64,000 nucleotides of DNA from Gaertneriomyces semiglobifer (lineage: Eukaryota; Chytridiomycota; Chytridiomycetes; Spizellomycetales; Spizellomycetaceae): positions 304,073-368,072 of the forward strand of contig JAHLKF010000020.1 of the NCBI GenBank assembly GCA_025558075.1, written 5' to 3'. The notes under the pieces were generated by a model. It saw nothing but the letters and a program-made list of their open reading frames with translations, did not search any database and was not told the origin of the DNA. Below are positions 35,001 through 50,000 of this stretch, piece by piece. Position 1 is the first letter of the stretch, and each line of letters begins with the position of its first letter. Made by a program: the position numbers and the translations under genes.

Positions 35001-38000
35001 ACACAGGCGAGTCGAGCATGGAAAACACTAGTGAAAATCCCACCCAAGAATGGATTCGACTTCCGGTCCGGCATGCAGAACAGCATTCGTCCCGAACTTC
35101 CAGCTACAGGATACGCGAACCCGGCAAACCACGCCCTTTCCTTTCAAGTCAAACATGTCTTGAAAACCCGAACAGTTGGTACACCCGTCCCACGCTTCCA
35201 GAACAACATTGCCAGTATCTTTCGACGGGTACGATGTTCCTACGGATCCATGACATTTGAGGACATAACAAATTCCAACATCTTAACCCGAGTTTTGACG
35301 GAGGGCGCCACCAACAACACAACGGGTGTGAGTGCTCAGAGCAGTATTTCTCACAGTGTTGGCGGAACTACACAATGTTGGGATAAAGTTGGGCAGAAAG
35401 TGTCGGTGACAAACACGAGATTCGCCGATATCCAAGGAGGGGCTAGCAAGTCTACGGAGGACGACTCTTTGACCGCGGCTATGGTGGTGAATCGTCAGTA
35501 CACCATTCAGTTAAACTTGGGTTTATTTCAACGAAACAAACTCATCCCTCTAAAATGGATGGTGTCGCAAGTGGCCATCGAATTGGAATTGGCCGATTAC
35601 GAAGATTGCGTGGCTCAAACTGATAACAAACATCTCGAGGATTATTTTGAATTGACCAATGTGTCTTTGAATCTGGAGCTGCTAGAGTTTGATGCTACGT
35701 ACGACGAAGCTATGTTGGAAGGACTACGTGGGGGTAGCGTACCTATCAAGTTTGCCACTTACGATTGTTTTGTCGCAACACCACACAAGTCCAATAAACA
35801 AGTCCTAACGATCCCGGAACGGAACCGATCTATCAAGGCCGTGTTCAATGTACCAGTACCTGGAAAAGGTACTCACGTGAACCAGACGTATCCCAAAGAC
35901 TCGCATGCCTTTTTACAGTCCTCAACTGGATACTTTGGTGCCATGGAAAAACCTTGGTGCGGCGGACATGTGGTGGACTTTCAATGGCGTATAGGTGGAA
36001 AATACCATCCGGCGCAACCCGTGGTGTGTGGAACGAGCGTTGCCACTAACGGCGCTGCGGACGCTTACTGGGAATTCGCCAAAGCGTTGAATATTGTTGG
36101 GGATTATCGTGTAACAACAGGACTGAACAGCACACGTTGGGCTCGTGGAGACGACAAGAGTATTTTCTGCGATTGGATTGGTGAAGAGCAGAAAGCCGTC
36201 ATGAGCAACGAAACCCTTGACGGTCCCTCCGCCTTTGTGATTGCGTGCAACCTCGAGACGAGTGATGGCACAGAGATTTCCGGTATCAATGGAGAAGAAC
36301 AAAACGACATTGCACTTGTGATCAACTACAGCTCAGAACAGTCTCCAGAGACTTATTACTACACGTTTGTTTATTACGACGCAATGCTGGTTCTGCGCGA
36401 AAACAATGTTGTAGAACTGATCAAATAGAATGTGCCAATGTAGTATGAGTGAAATACATACGTGGTAGTGCATTCATTCTTGGTGGGGAAACAAACATGG
36501 CCGAGGCTGTTCCCTACCGACCACCTATTCAAACTGTTGGCATCAACGACATCTACGTCTATCATGAACTACACTTTGATTCCTCACAACGGGACAACGG
36601 CACCAACAACCACCCTGTCTTCATGTTGAACAACCCCCTGAACAACGTTTTGGGCATCAAAGTCATCAGTGCCGATATCCCGTATGTGTACTATTCTTTC
36701 AACAAAAGCAACAACGTTTTTTACGTGGAGGAACAGGATCTGGATCAAACAAAACGTACAGCTATACGTATTCGTGAGGGAAACTACTCTGCCGAAGAAA
36801 TAGTGAGAGAGCTACGTTATCAATTCTTGGAAGCCGGTCTGGATTTGGAAATCGACTATGAGGCTCGTACAAGTACCTATGCGGTCTTTAGCAAAAGTAC
36901 GGAATTTGCATTGGTCTTCGGTCTTGACCCTGAAGGAAACGAAGAAGATCTTCAACATACACATGACAGTTTCCGTTTGCTAGGTTTCGACCGTGGAAGA
37001 TATCCTTCTGAGGAAATTGCGCCCACCTTACAGACTGGACCACTGGGTGCATACGCTTATATAGTGTACCCACCCTACCCGTGTTTTCCCACCAGCCCTA
37101 GTTACCTTCTTCTTAGTAGTGACACTTTGGGTGCTAGGATTTCCCGTTACGTGCATGTGAGCGGAAATGCCATGCAAAACGCCGGGGTGTTGGCAAAGAT
37201 ACCTGTCAACGCGCTACCATTTGATATGATTCATTCTGAGGACCCAACACCTATCTACGTCTTTGACACGAGCGCTGGAAATGTGCAAGCTGTTGACCTT
37301 CAACTGAAATACGGAGATACGGGCATGGAGGTGGATTTAAACGGTATTGCTTGGTGCGTCACCTTGGGAGTTTTAGTGGAACGCGAGGCGAGTTTGGCCC
37401 GTTACGATTTTGTAACCAACAGAAACAAAAGAGCTTTACCAGTTACGATGTCAATGGGGCCGGGTTCAAGTGCTAAACGCTTCAAAGTTATGTAATGATT
37501 CTATAATAAAAGCTACAACTGTCATTGTTGCCCACTATCATATGAAAATCCATTCGTAAAGAAGGACACTATCTGAGAACCAGGGAGACTTGGATCCATC
37601 AAGTCCGGTCGTTGATGTAAGGATGCTTTTCGATGTCGACGTATGCGTGCGAGCATGCTCCTAGCATGTTCATTGTTTTCCCGCTGCGTCATAGGTGTTA
37701 GGTTACCTACACGGTTATCGTGCTTTTGCATGTTGTCGTGGTTGATGGTCAGGTTGTCAATATTGACATATGGGAAAAAACACCGATAAAGAGCCCGATG
37801 CACGTAAACACTTTTGTTTTGACCCTCGTGCCTTAGGGTTACTGTTCGGTAACCTTCCTTTGCACGCTGCGCCAAGATTTTCCCACTTTTTCCAAGGACA
37901 GCACCCCGGCTAGAGAAAAAGTATCCTGGAAAATCCGGATGCTCTTTCCAGATTTCGTGCGTGTGGTCGGTATCAAAGAACTCTGCATAATGACCCTTCC

Positions 38001-41000
38001 CAATGTTGACTTTCTCTAGACAGGATCGTAGTACAGCTTGAACGGTTGATTGGTAAGCGTCAGCACACTCTTGGGCATCAGCGTAGATTTTGGACGGTTC
38101 AATGGGTTGGTACGTAGAGGATTCAAAAATGTGTACCAATTTCGAACGCATACGTAATGACGGGTTATAGCGTGGGTCATTACCAAAGCCAGACTCGTGG
38201 GATTGAAACGGGGTACAGGTGGTGTACTGTGTGGCGTCCACGGGTACATTCGTGGTAGCGTTGGGTATGGATTGTTCATTGTCTTCTTCCGAGACGGGTT
38301 GTGTGGGCACGTCAGCATCTTCTACTTCATCCTGTAAGGGTTGCGAATTTGCCCACTCTGACGCTTTGCCATAGATATCTTCCCAATCTTCCTCTTCGTC
38401 TTCTTCTTCAACCGTTTCTGTCACTGCTGCTGTTGTTGTTGTGGCGACCGTAACATCCATATCCATGTCACTTGTGTCGTTCGCTATAACCGTACCGTCA
38501 ATATCCATATGATCAGTGGTTACCATGTCCGACTGTGAAGACGGATCATGATGATACCGTTTGGACCAAGCGGGTCGACTGCTTCCTACGATATGCATCC
38601 TCTTGTGGTTGATATATTCCCTGTTTTACTGCAAAAACATCCATCGGTTCGTTAAGGGTGTTACAGGAGGGGGTGGCGACCTTTGTGGTACACGTTGTTT
38701 CCCTTTTGCGGTGGCATTGATCGCCTCGTATTTTTGACGTACCCTTTCTGCCTCCACAGGGTCCTTATACATAGTGAGGTCCGGTATCGGTAACCATGGT
38801 TCCTCACCTTGCGACGGCTGCTCCAACGACCTTGCTTCTGACTCATCATAAGATGGTAGTTCCAAGGAGCATACTGTTTCTTCAGTTCTCTGGGACACTG
38901 TAGAGATGCATGATGGTTGGCTTGTAGGAGATGTGACCGTGTTGGTTGTAACTGGCGAAGGAGATTTTGATACATTGCGAGTGCAACGTAGTGCTGATTT
39001 TAAGGCCTGGTCCGTTATCGTTGAGCGCACAAGTGACCTGGGCACACTTTCTGTGTTATGTGTAAAGACCCGAACTTTAGGTAATGAATTGATTTGAACA
39101 TGTCGGTTTGTCGGTTCTGACGCCAGCGTTGCTACTGTGTTGATCATACTTGGCTCTTCCTCATCGTCCGATACCACAACGGTTTCAACGTCGCTTACAT
39201 CATCCCTCAAAGGTTCTTGCTGAATGATGGCTGTCGGTACATTGAAAAACGTTTCCGTTTTCATAAAGACGGTAAAGGTTGTTATCGTTGAATACGTCTT
39301 GAAATCCTTTGAAACACGTTCACAATATACAATATCACATGGAATGTGATGGTATGGGAAAGTTGCCTTGTCCAACACGGTAACATCGCGGGGCGGTAAT
39401 GGAACACGTGGCATGATGACCGTGAGAAAATGAAAGGATATAGGCAGAGGTGAAAAAGGGGCAGTGGACGGGACACTCGTCTTTTATAACCATTTGTTTT
39501 TAGTATGAAGGTAGGAGTGTACCGGTAGCCCCAATCGATCACAACACCTGGTGACAACAAGAAACACGAAAAACACGAAACATTGATTAGTCCATGGCGC
39601 CGCGGAAACACTCACACCGTCAAGAGTTACAGGTGCGCCCCGTTCCGCTACCTGTAACGGCTCACCACCCTCCACCAATCGGTGACGATGTTCTTCCGTA
39701 TCACGAGTTCACAGCCGGACTGATTGCACCGAAAGGGAGTGGGAAAACAACGCTTATCTGCAACATCCTCAAATTCTATCAAGGCTACTTCCACGTTATC
39801 ACAGTCTTCAGCCCAACGTTGCACTGTGATGAAAAGTGGAAAACAGTCCGACGTTTACCGTTGCTAGGCGAAAATACACAACTCATCAAATTTCTAAAAA
39901 AGAAGGGGCAGAGTGAAAATCCGGTGGTGGGAAGACCCAGCATTATCGATCAGGGTAACAAACCTTTCAACCCGCTTATACCGGACAGTCACTTTATCAG
40001 CGAATACGATGAGTCAACATTGGACGACATGCTTACAGAACAGCGGGACATGACCAAAGAAATAGAAGGGCTGGGAGGGACCAAACACCTCGCAAACCGT
40101 TGGTTGATCATCCAGGAGGCTCTCGAAGAGGAATAGTTCAAAGTCGCATCCTTGGTAGTGTCCGTGTTTGCTGTATCGACAAACATGGCATCGAATGCCT
40201 GGAGCGATCGCACCCCCGACATATGGAGGATGAACGTATTTCTCTTGCCTCCGCTTGCAGCGACTTCGGTCTGTGTGGTGCGGGTATAGTCGTAGTAGAT
40301 GCTTTTCCCGTCAGCGATTGCTCTAGTCACATTGACAATGGTTTGAGGGTTTGGAGTGATGTAGGGCATCAAGAGACGAATGTTGCTTATGCGGATTTCG
40401 TTCACATTCCCACTCGGGAATACGGAGGCAGGGTCTGCAAGGACAATGCTGAACTCGAGGGCCTGGTTCGGCAGACTCCAGACGTGAAAGAATTGATCTT
40501 GGTTTGAATGACAGAAACCGACCCACGGATGCGTGTTCATGGAGACAGTTGCACGAGTGCCGAATACATTATCGTTCGAATAACCACTGAATTGTCTCAG
40601 CAACTTTTTCTGCCCAACAGGCAAGTTCTTATACACACTATTCAAGTACGCTGGGTAGTTATCGATCTTTTCAACTATTTCGCCGCCTGCTCTAATTGTT
40701 AAGGACTGAATGATGGATTCAAGGCCGAGATAAGAGTTCTTGATACCGGCACCCGGAACCCGGAGTCACAGCGGTTCCGTTGTTATATGCGAAGATATCC
40801 ATGGACAGGACCATTCTCTTAAGGTCAAACGAGGTCTGGTTAGAATCACATACAATTCTGATTGGAGTCAGGTTACGGTTCTTGGAAGAATAGTCCGCTT
40901 GACCGATTGGCGAGAAAGAGTACCAGCCTTCGCCCCTTGCGTCTGTGAAGGCGCGAGAAAATGTGTTAGTGTTAACCAGCCAGTTCTTGGGGATTTCCGA

Positions 41001-44000
41001 CATTATGTGAGATTCAAGTGTGGTTTAACAACATGTATATAAGAAAAATTATCCAAAGATGCCACCATAATTATCGATTTCATTATTTTGATCCCTACCG
41101 GGATTGGCCGCTCCGCGCCCGGTATAATCTGCTGTGTCGAAACTTACATATGTATTTTTGATTTTTCTAGCACAAGGTTCATCTTTTCCAACTCGGTTTG
41201 GTTGTTTTGGCTTATTAGTTCTTGCATTCTCGGTTACTTCTTTCCAGTAGCCTTCATCTTGTTTTTTTTTTTCCAACGCGGCTCTCTTTTTCTCCAACTC
41301 GGCCTTTTTCTTTTCACGCAGAGCCCGTTTCTTCTCTTTCTCCTCCTGAAGGACTCGTTTGGCATCCTCAACAGGTTTCTTTTCTGCAGCAATGCGACGT
41401 TCTTCCTCCCTCTTCTGTTGCATGGAGCGCAGTTGCTCAGCACGCGCTTTTTGTGCCTTGTCGATGGCCTTTCGCTGCTTTTCACTCATAATTCTGCGGG
41501 GTTTTGTAGGCTGAGCCTCGCTAACAGGCTCTTCAACAGGTTCTTTAACTGGCGCCTGCTCCGGCTGTTGTTCAACCACAGGAACCTGTACAATTTCAGG
41601 TTCCGCACTCGAAATATGTTCGACTTCTTCTGCTGACATGTTGGTTTATATGATAGTTCATAAAATTTTCAATCCAAATTGTCGTTGATATCGTCAGAAA
41701 TGACGAAACGCACAGTTAATGGACTATTTAAGGACAATTCATTGCCGAATATACTGTCGATAAGGTGGAACTCTATCTTGGAAATGACATCGTCAACTGA
41801 AAGATAGGGACCTGCGCTACTATCAAAGACAACAACGTCTCCAAAGTTATCGGGTATCATGGTTGCCACCACCAATTGCTCTCCCTCATTAAAGTCGCTG
41901 AGACACTGCACACCGCGTACAGAAATGTTGGATGTCAAGAGAATGGGATATGATCCTGATAGATCTACAGGATTCTTCATTGTTATCGACTTGTAGTAGT
42001 TGGAATCCTGAGTTCTAGAGGAACCCATCAAGCAATATGCAGATGTTCCTCTTCCGGCGTGAAGAATTTTGAATGTCTTGGTGCCGGTGGTTGATATAGT
42101 AAGCCTTCTCGTTACGTAGTTGTAGGAAACATCATATGTCTGTGATCCAGCAGAGTTCAAGGCATCTCGAAGAGCGGCCGGAAAGTTTGATATCCTGTAG
42201 TTACCTGCAGGCAAGGAGGCAATCTTTGGAGTAGTGTCCGATTCTTCGATAATTGCAACCTTGTTATTGGTTTCATTGATGAGATCATAGTCTTGAATGA
42301 AGGAAACACTTAGGATCTTGAGATACTCGACCTTTCTTGGAGGTATGGCAAAGGATCTTGATTTCAGGCTGCAGTATGTGTATTCGTAGAGCATCACTTG
42401 ATTTCTTCTATGCTTAATGGTAATAAAGAGAGAAAAAAATGAAGAACTTCCATCCGAAAGCAATATATCCCAAGAATGGGAGCAAAGACGATCCTCGAGT
42501 GCCTGTGCAATTAGCAAGTCCACCTTTATGTACTACACTGGTCGCTCCACGGAAAAGTGGCAAAAGTGCCCTTGTTTGTGGTTTGATAGATGATGTATAT
42601 GGCAAAGTGTTCGACGAGGTTATCATCATGTCGGATACTGTTCTCTTTGACAAATCCATTCAAGAACTTGCACGAATAACGAAGCACAAGCACATCTACT
42701 TTACTGACGACGTTTCCAATGATTCCATCAAGGAAATTGTAGAGAAACAGAAAGCGACAGGATCACAGAAAAGCGTTCTCCTCTACATAGACGATGCAGC
42801 GGACTCGGCGCATTCAAAGGATTTGAGTCGAGAGTTGGATCGTTTATACACAAAGGCACGACACTTTAACATTTCGATAATTGTATGTTGTCAAAGTATC
42901 ACGTCGCAACTCAGTCGCAAGCAAAAGAATTGCTCGACAGAATGGATTGTTTTCAATAACAATGCAGAGGACATGAAACAATTGGCCAAAGTCCTGTCAA
43001 CAGCCTATGCGAATGAAAAACAAGTTCATGAGTATCTGGTTGAATGCACAAAGGAGCGATACGCATTCTGCTACATCAACTTGGCAAAGTCGACCGCGAA
43101 GGAGATTTATCGATATTCAAGTAATGAAGACGGCTTTCAGGATTATTTCTAATTGTTGACGACATGCTCCAGGAGTATGAGGAGTTTTGCTCCAGGAGCA
43201 TGTTCCCTGCTCATACTCCGGAAACGAAGGTCTTAACTCAAGTCGCCTGGTTGCGAAGATTCCCTTCAACCTTGTCGATAAACTTGTCGCCTTCTTGTTG
43301 AAGTTCGGAGAGTTTTCGAACAGCGGAGCCGCTCTTCTCCGTTAGCCCAGCGGTGAACCCTCTTGCTTTCTCGTTGAAAAGACCTGGAGAATCATTAACA
43401 GCCTTGTTCACACCTTCGATGGCCTTTTGGGCTTTGTTCAGACCGGACACGGCTCTTCCAGCAAAGGTCCGACCTTTTGCAAGGAAGGAGGGTGCGTTAT
43501 TCCAAAAAGTCTTTAAGCGGGACTTTCCGTTGTTGATAAACTTGGTAAATGGCATTTAGCAAAGAATAAAGGTATGCTAGTTTAGTAGTAGACAAAGAGG
43601 ATTTTTTTGATCTCGATAAAGTAAACATGTCTACTTACAGGGCAAATGCACTCGAGTTTGCCGGGATCAATAGAACCCAGTCAATTGCAAACGTTCAGAA
43701 ACGCCAAGTGGGATATGCAGTTGATTATGACAAGTTGGATGAATTTGGCAAACCATCAGTGGTCTTTGCTAGGAACAGAAATATTCATGGAACAAATCTC
43801 GCGACAAAGAAGAACTATGTAGCGCCTGAACAGGTTTCATCAATCTCGTCCAAAGAGGCGCTGCAAATATCAGCGGCTAAGCATCTCACACAAGCCTACA
43901 AGGATGGCCTTGAGTATGTTCAAGCGGAAAAGGATTACCGAGTCGAACAAGAATACCTTGATAGGAATACTCCGGGACGATCAGGTGGGCCGGCAAAGAA

Positions 44001-47000
44001 CCGTGTTTCCATTGGAACCAACACCTCAACGTCAGGTCTTCCAGTTCCGGATGGTAATGGTGTGGTCGCACATTACGCTCCCGAGGTGACTGCGATGACA
44101 GGACTTATGTTTTCGGCTCCAGTTGGTGGTAAGGAGGCAATGCCCCAGCCAACAGGAGTTGGATCAAGTGGCGGTCTTGTGATTGCAACCAAGGAGACAG
44201 AGGTGCGAAAAGATCCGACTACAGGTCTTGGAGTGGTAAACGGCGCGACAGGATCGACGACTCCGCTCGACCCGATGGCGATTTCTCCACAGGAACCGCC
44301 GATGCCAGGGCTTTTTCCCAACTTCCCAAGTCCGACTTCATCTACCCATTCCGAAGAGCCAGATGTTGCTGAAGTGCCAAAACAACGCATCAACCCCGAT
44401 GACCTTGTCATCGCTTCTACTATGAGAAACCCTCAAGAGGTTGAGGATATTCTCGAGTCGAATGTCATCGATAATCGCTTTGTGCCGACTCCTGCCATGA
44501 CACCATTCCGCTTTAGAGGCCGTCAAAGCGAATCTTTAGCAGGTCAAAAACGGAAAGGAACTCCGTTGCCCCGTATGGATAAGAAGCGACAGAGAACAGA
44601 TGTACCGCTTGATGGGATGCAGCCGTTGGATGAGATTGGTTTTGTAACAAGTGTTACTATACCAGGTGGAACAGGAACGCGTGTTCCTCATAACGCGGCG
44701 GTGTCGACAGCACGCTCGAATACGTACCACTAGACCACGGAGCGGTTATAGACCACGGAGCGCTTTTATGATGAGGAGGCAGCAATGCACGCTCGAATAC
44801 GTACCACTAGACCACGGAGCGCTTTTATGATGAGGAGGCAGCAATGCACGCTCGAATACGTACCACTAGACCACGGAGCGCTTTTATGATGAGGAGGCAG
44901 CAATGCACGCTCGAATACGTACCACTAGACCACGGAGCGGTTATAGACCACGGAGCGCTTTTATGATGAGGAGGCAGCAATGCACGCTCGAATACGTACC
45001 ACTAGACCACGGAGCGGTTATAGACCACGGAGCGCTTTCATGATGAGGAGGCAGCAATGCACGCTCGAATACGTACCACTAGACCACGGAGCGCTTTTAT
45101 GATGAGGAGGCAGCAATGCACGCTCGAATACTGTTGTAAAGGGGTCCCGGTGACATACACGTCATAGGGATACCCTAACCAGGGTGCGCGCTATGACATG
45201 GGTTCTTTCCCATATCAGCACTTACACGTGCGTCATGTGCCCATGAGCATGTGACCCATGTGATTGGGTGCCCTAACACCTGACACGTGACCTTTTTCGT
45301 CGGGTGGTTCTCTTATGCCGGGCATTCAACTGTACTCTTAGAACCTTAGACTTGAATACACATAAGCTTATTAGAAGGACCAGAGCCTCAGCAGGATCCC
45401 TCTGCAACAGGCTATGAGCCCCTGGCATCGATAGCTGTCACCTGCTTATTCTCTGCCCTTCAGTCTCCGGGTGGAACGGCCCGTTACCGACGATTCCTCA
45501 CTTGCCCGAGCGATCACGCTGTTTTCCCGACATACGACGCTCCCGACACCGTTAATCCCCCTGCCAGCGATTAACGACGCCTGCCATTGATCCCCCTGCC
45601 TGCGATCAACGACAACTGCTTATTGAACACCCTGCCTGTGTTCAACGACAACTGACCCTTATTGCACCTTGCCTGTGCATAACACTTTTTTTTTAGATGG
45701 CCCGCTCGACCCGCAGTGCCAAGGAGGAATTCTCGGCCCCCGACAACCCTCCGTCACTGTTCGCTGAACGACTGTTAACCGACACGCTTAAGAAAATCAC
45801 CCCTTTCGACGGCAATCCCCAGGATGCCGCCCCCCGGTTGTTGACCTTCATCCGCTCCATCAACATGATTCACACCTTACGCCCCGATCTAACTGAGGAG
45901 GACCTTTTCTTAGTCGCTGTCTGCAATCTCCGTGACCACGCCCTTACATGGCTGGAAGACTGGAACCGCTCTGCCGCAAAAGCCGACGTTATTACTCAGT
46001 GGAACCCCCTCCGTCGTGCGCTCCATCAACGCTTCATTCCCGCTGCTTATCTGGACTCTCAACGCCTTGCTCTGCGAAACCTCACTCAAACCGGCACCGT
46101 CGGCGAATACAACTCCGCTTTTGAGAAAATTCGCTTAACCCTGCCGAACATGGACTCTGACGACGTTTGCCTTACTTACATTTGCGGTCTCAAACCCTCG
46201 GTTCGTGACCGCATTCGCAATCGAGTTGCCGCTGACACCCAGACCCTCGACGCCTTACAAGTTGCCGCACTGGACCTGGATGTGTCAGTATACACAAAAC
46301 CTCGGACCCCTGAAGCCTTTGCCGCTGCCGCCGCGGCCACGCACCCCCGTCGCCGTCCCAGGCCGGCGGCCCGTCCCTGTGACGTCTGCAACCAAGGTAC
46401 CCACTACATTCGTGACTGTCCCCTTGTCATTGACGCCAAGAAACGCGCTCAGTCCGGCCCGGCCGCACATGCCGCTGAACTTGCCCATGACGACGCCGAT
46501 CTCTCCGATTCACCCGACCCCGCGGACGACCCTGACTCTGATCCCGAGGCCTTCCTTGTCCTATCGACTGACCGTGACGCGCCGCACTCCATCGCTCTCG
46601 ATTCGGGCGCCACACATAGCATCATTCGCGATCGCTTCCTTCTGACGGAATTTCAAGCTTTTCCCTCGGCTCAACAAATCTCCGGCATCGGCACGTGCGC
46701 CGCTTACGGCAAGGGAACCTTAATCATCAACACACGTCATGGTTTACTTAAGCTTACTGACGTGCTCTATGCTCCCGAATGTCCGCGGAATCTGCTCTCT
46801 TTCGCATCATTGGCCCAGTCGCGTTATGCCTTAGAATTCTCGGCTGATCTTAGTGCCGGGTGGATTACTCATCGCAAGTCGGGTGCCCGTGTAGCTGATG
46901 TCATACGTCACAATAAACTTTATTTTATTGCCGGGTACACAACCGCCTCTCCTGCTGAATATGAAGCCTACACCAGTCATCCCCGCCGCAGGTCCGCACG

Positions 47001-50000
47001 TACCGCGCGTCGCCCATCCCGGTACACCCATGATTCGTCCGTGACTGCGCCCCCCGCTGCCGTCACTGCGCCTCCGATGGCACAGCAACTTCACGCGTCC
47101 GACACGGTGGCACAGCACTTTCCGACAAATCGACCAGAATCGACCAATTCGACCGAGTCGACACCGTCGACACCACCGACACCTCCGACACCTGCAATTG
47201 TCAATGACACTGTTTATTCACCAATTATAACGCCTACTTCACATGCTCTCTCTGACCCTGCTCCTAGTCCTGCCGACTCTGTCACTCTTAAGCTCTGGCA
47301 TCTACGTTTCGGTCATCCGAGTGCTGCTAATCTCCAACTAGCGCTTCGCGCATACGGCATTTCCGCGCCCGGCACCCTTGCCACCTGCGTCGGGTGTCGT
47401 GTCGCTAAGTCCCGACGCTCTCCATTCAATCATGACAACCCCCAACCTGCAACCCGCGTCCTTGGTCGCATCCACAGCGACGTACAGTCAGTCGAGCATG
47501 ACACACTCGATCACTGCCCGTACCTTGTCACGTTCATCGACGAACTTACTCGATACGCACATGTCGCCATCATCAAAAATAAACATGATGTCCCCGCTGA
47601 ATTCCACGCTTTCCGCCAACATGCTGAAAACCTCCATGGCTGCAAAATCCTTGAACTGCGATGCGACAACGGCGGCGAATATCTGAGTCATGCCCTTGTC
47701 GGCGACCTCCGGCAGCACGGCACCCGGGTTCGTCCTACCCACGCATACTCTCCCGCGCAAAACGGCATTGCCGAGCGTTATAATCAGACGTTAATGACAC
47801 AAACCCGGGCGGTCATGCTGTCGAGTCACATACGTCAGCACTTGTGGGGGGAAATCGTCGTTGCTGTCAACTACCTCCGTCAGCGCACCCCGTCCCGCGC
47901 CATCGGAAATGCAACTCCATATGAAAAATGGCATGGTTCTCCCGCGGCCGTGGCGAACCTGCGGGTCCTGTGGTCCGACGCTTATGTTCATATCCCCGTC
48001 GAACGCCGTCCCCATAAAAAGCTCGAACCCCGGGCCCGTCGCATGAAACTGATCGAGTACACTGACTCCACGGGTTACCGTTTCTACGACCCACTGACAC
48101 AGTGCATCCATCGGTCCCGCGACGTCACGTTCGATGAAACCAACTATGTCGATCCTGCTCCCGATGCTCCCGATGATGAAGTTTTTGAAGTCGAGTACAT
48201 TGTTGATGAACGGATCGCACCGACGGGGGAGCATCAATATTTTGTTAAGTACGTCGGGTATTCTGAACCTGAATGGAACGACGCGTTCAACTTACACGGC
48301 TTGCCCGTTGTTGATGAATATTTTGCTCGTAAGCATCGCTCCCCGGCATCTTCCTCCACGTCCCCTCCTACAGTCGAGGCCTTAGTAGCGTCCGCTCTGG
48401 ACGGCCCCCGTGCCCGGGAACCCGTCACTTATAAGCACGCGCTGCGCTCACCCGATCGTCATGCCTGGCAGCAGGCCATCGATAAAGAGCTCCAGTCCTT
48501 ACTTGACAATCAGACGTGGATGCCCGTCGACGCCTTGCCGTCCGACGCTTATGCCATCGACTCTAAATGGGTTTTCAAGATTAAGCATCACCCGGACGGT
48601 TCCATAAAAAAGTACAAGGCCCGCCTTGTTGCCCGTGGGTTTACCCAGCGCCCGGGTCTCGATTTCAATGAAACCTATGCCCCGGTCGTCAAGTTCAGCA
48701 CGCTCCGCCTGCTATTGGCTCTCTCTCAGCTCTTCGGCCTTGTCGTCCACCAAATGGATGTCCTCACGGCATTCCTGAACGCTGTAATCGACACCGACAT
48801 TCATATGCAACTCCCCGACGGGTCGTACGTTAAACTCCTACGTTCGATCTATGGGTTAAAGCAGTCACCGCGCTTATGGAACCAAACCCTTGACACTTAT
48901 CTGAAGTCCGTTGGTTTCCAACCCACGGTTCTCGACACCGCGCTGTACATTCGCCCTGCTGCCGACGGCACACCTGACATCATCGCCCTGTACGTTGATG
49001 ACCTCACCATCTGCTCCACGACGGCCCGCATACAGTCCATTAAGGATGGTCTTGCCCGGCGATTCGCGATGGAGGACATGGGGGAGCTTTCGTACATCCT
49101 GGGCATTGAAGTCACGCGCACTGTCGATACATTGACACTGAACCAAGGCAAATACATTGACGACATGCTCCTTCGCTATGGCCTTGTCGATGCCGCATCT
49201 GTCACTGTTCCACTGTCCCCAAGTTTATCGCTTGTCGCTGCGTCCGAAACCGATGTCCTGGCCGATCAAAAGCTTTATCAGTCAATAATTGGAAGCTTGA
49301 TGTACCTTACCATCGCTACGCGGCCCGATCTTGCCTTCGCAATCTCCAAACTGTCCCGCTTCTTGTCGAAACCCACTGCACAGCATCTGAACGCTGCACG
49401 TCGGGTTCTCCGCTATGTAAAAGGCACTCGAAACCTTAAGCTCCACTATGGCTCTCGAGACGGGGGAGCAAACTGTTCATTGCACGGTTATTCTGATGCC
49501 GATTTCGCTGCAAATGCCGAGAACCGACGTTCGACGTCGGCGTACCTTTTCCTCTTGAATGGAGGCGCTATTTCATGGGCATCCAAGCTCCAGAACTGCA
49601 CGGCGCAATCTACAGCAGAAGCAGAATACATTGCGTTAGCAGAGGCCGCTAAGGAGGCCGTCTGGCTCCGTCGACTGATGATCGCGCTCCTCGAGCACTT
49701 TCCACGCACTGACACCACACGGCCCATCCTCCCCGGCACTGAACCCGGCACATATGGTGCTCTGACAGTGTACGAGGACAACCAGGCAGCCATCAAACTT
49801 GTCAACAACCCAGTCAATCACAACCGTACTAAGCACATCGATCTCCGTCATCACTTCATCCGCGAAAAAGTCCATCAGACCCAGGAAATCGCTCTCCGCT
49901 ATGTATCCACCAATGATCAGCTTGCTGACGGACTTACCAAGGCCTTAGCAGCACCTGCTCTGAACAGCATGCTTCCCCGCATGGGTTTCTGCACGTTCGA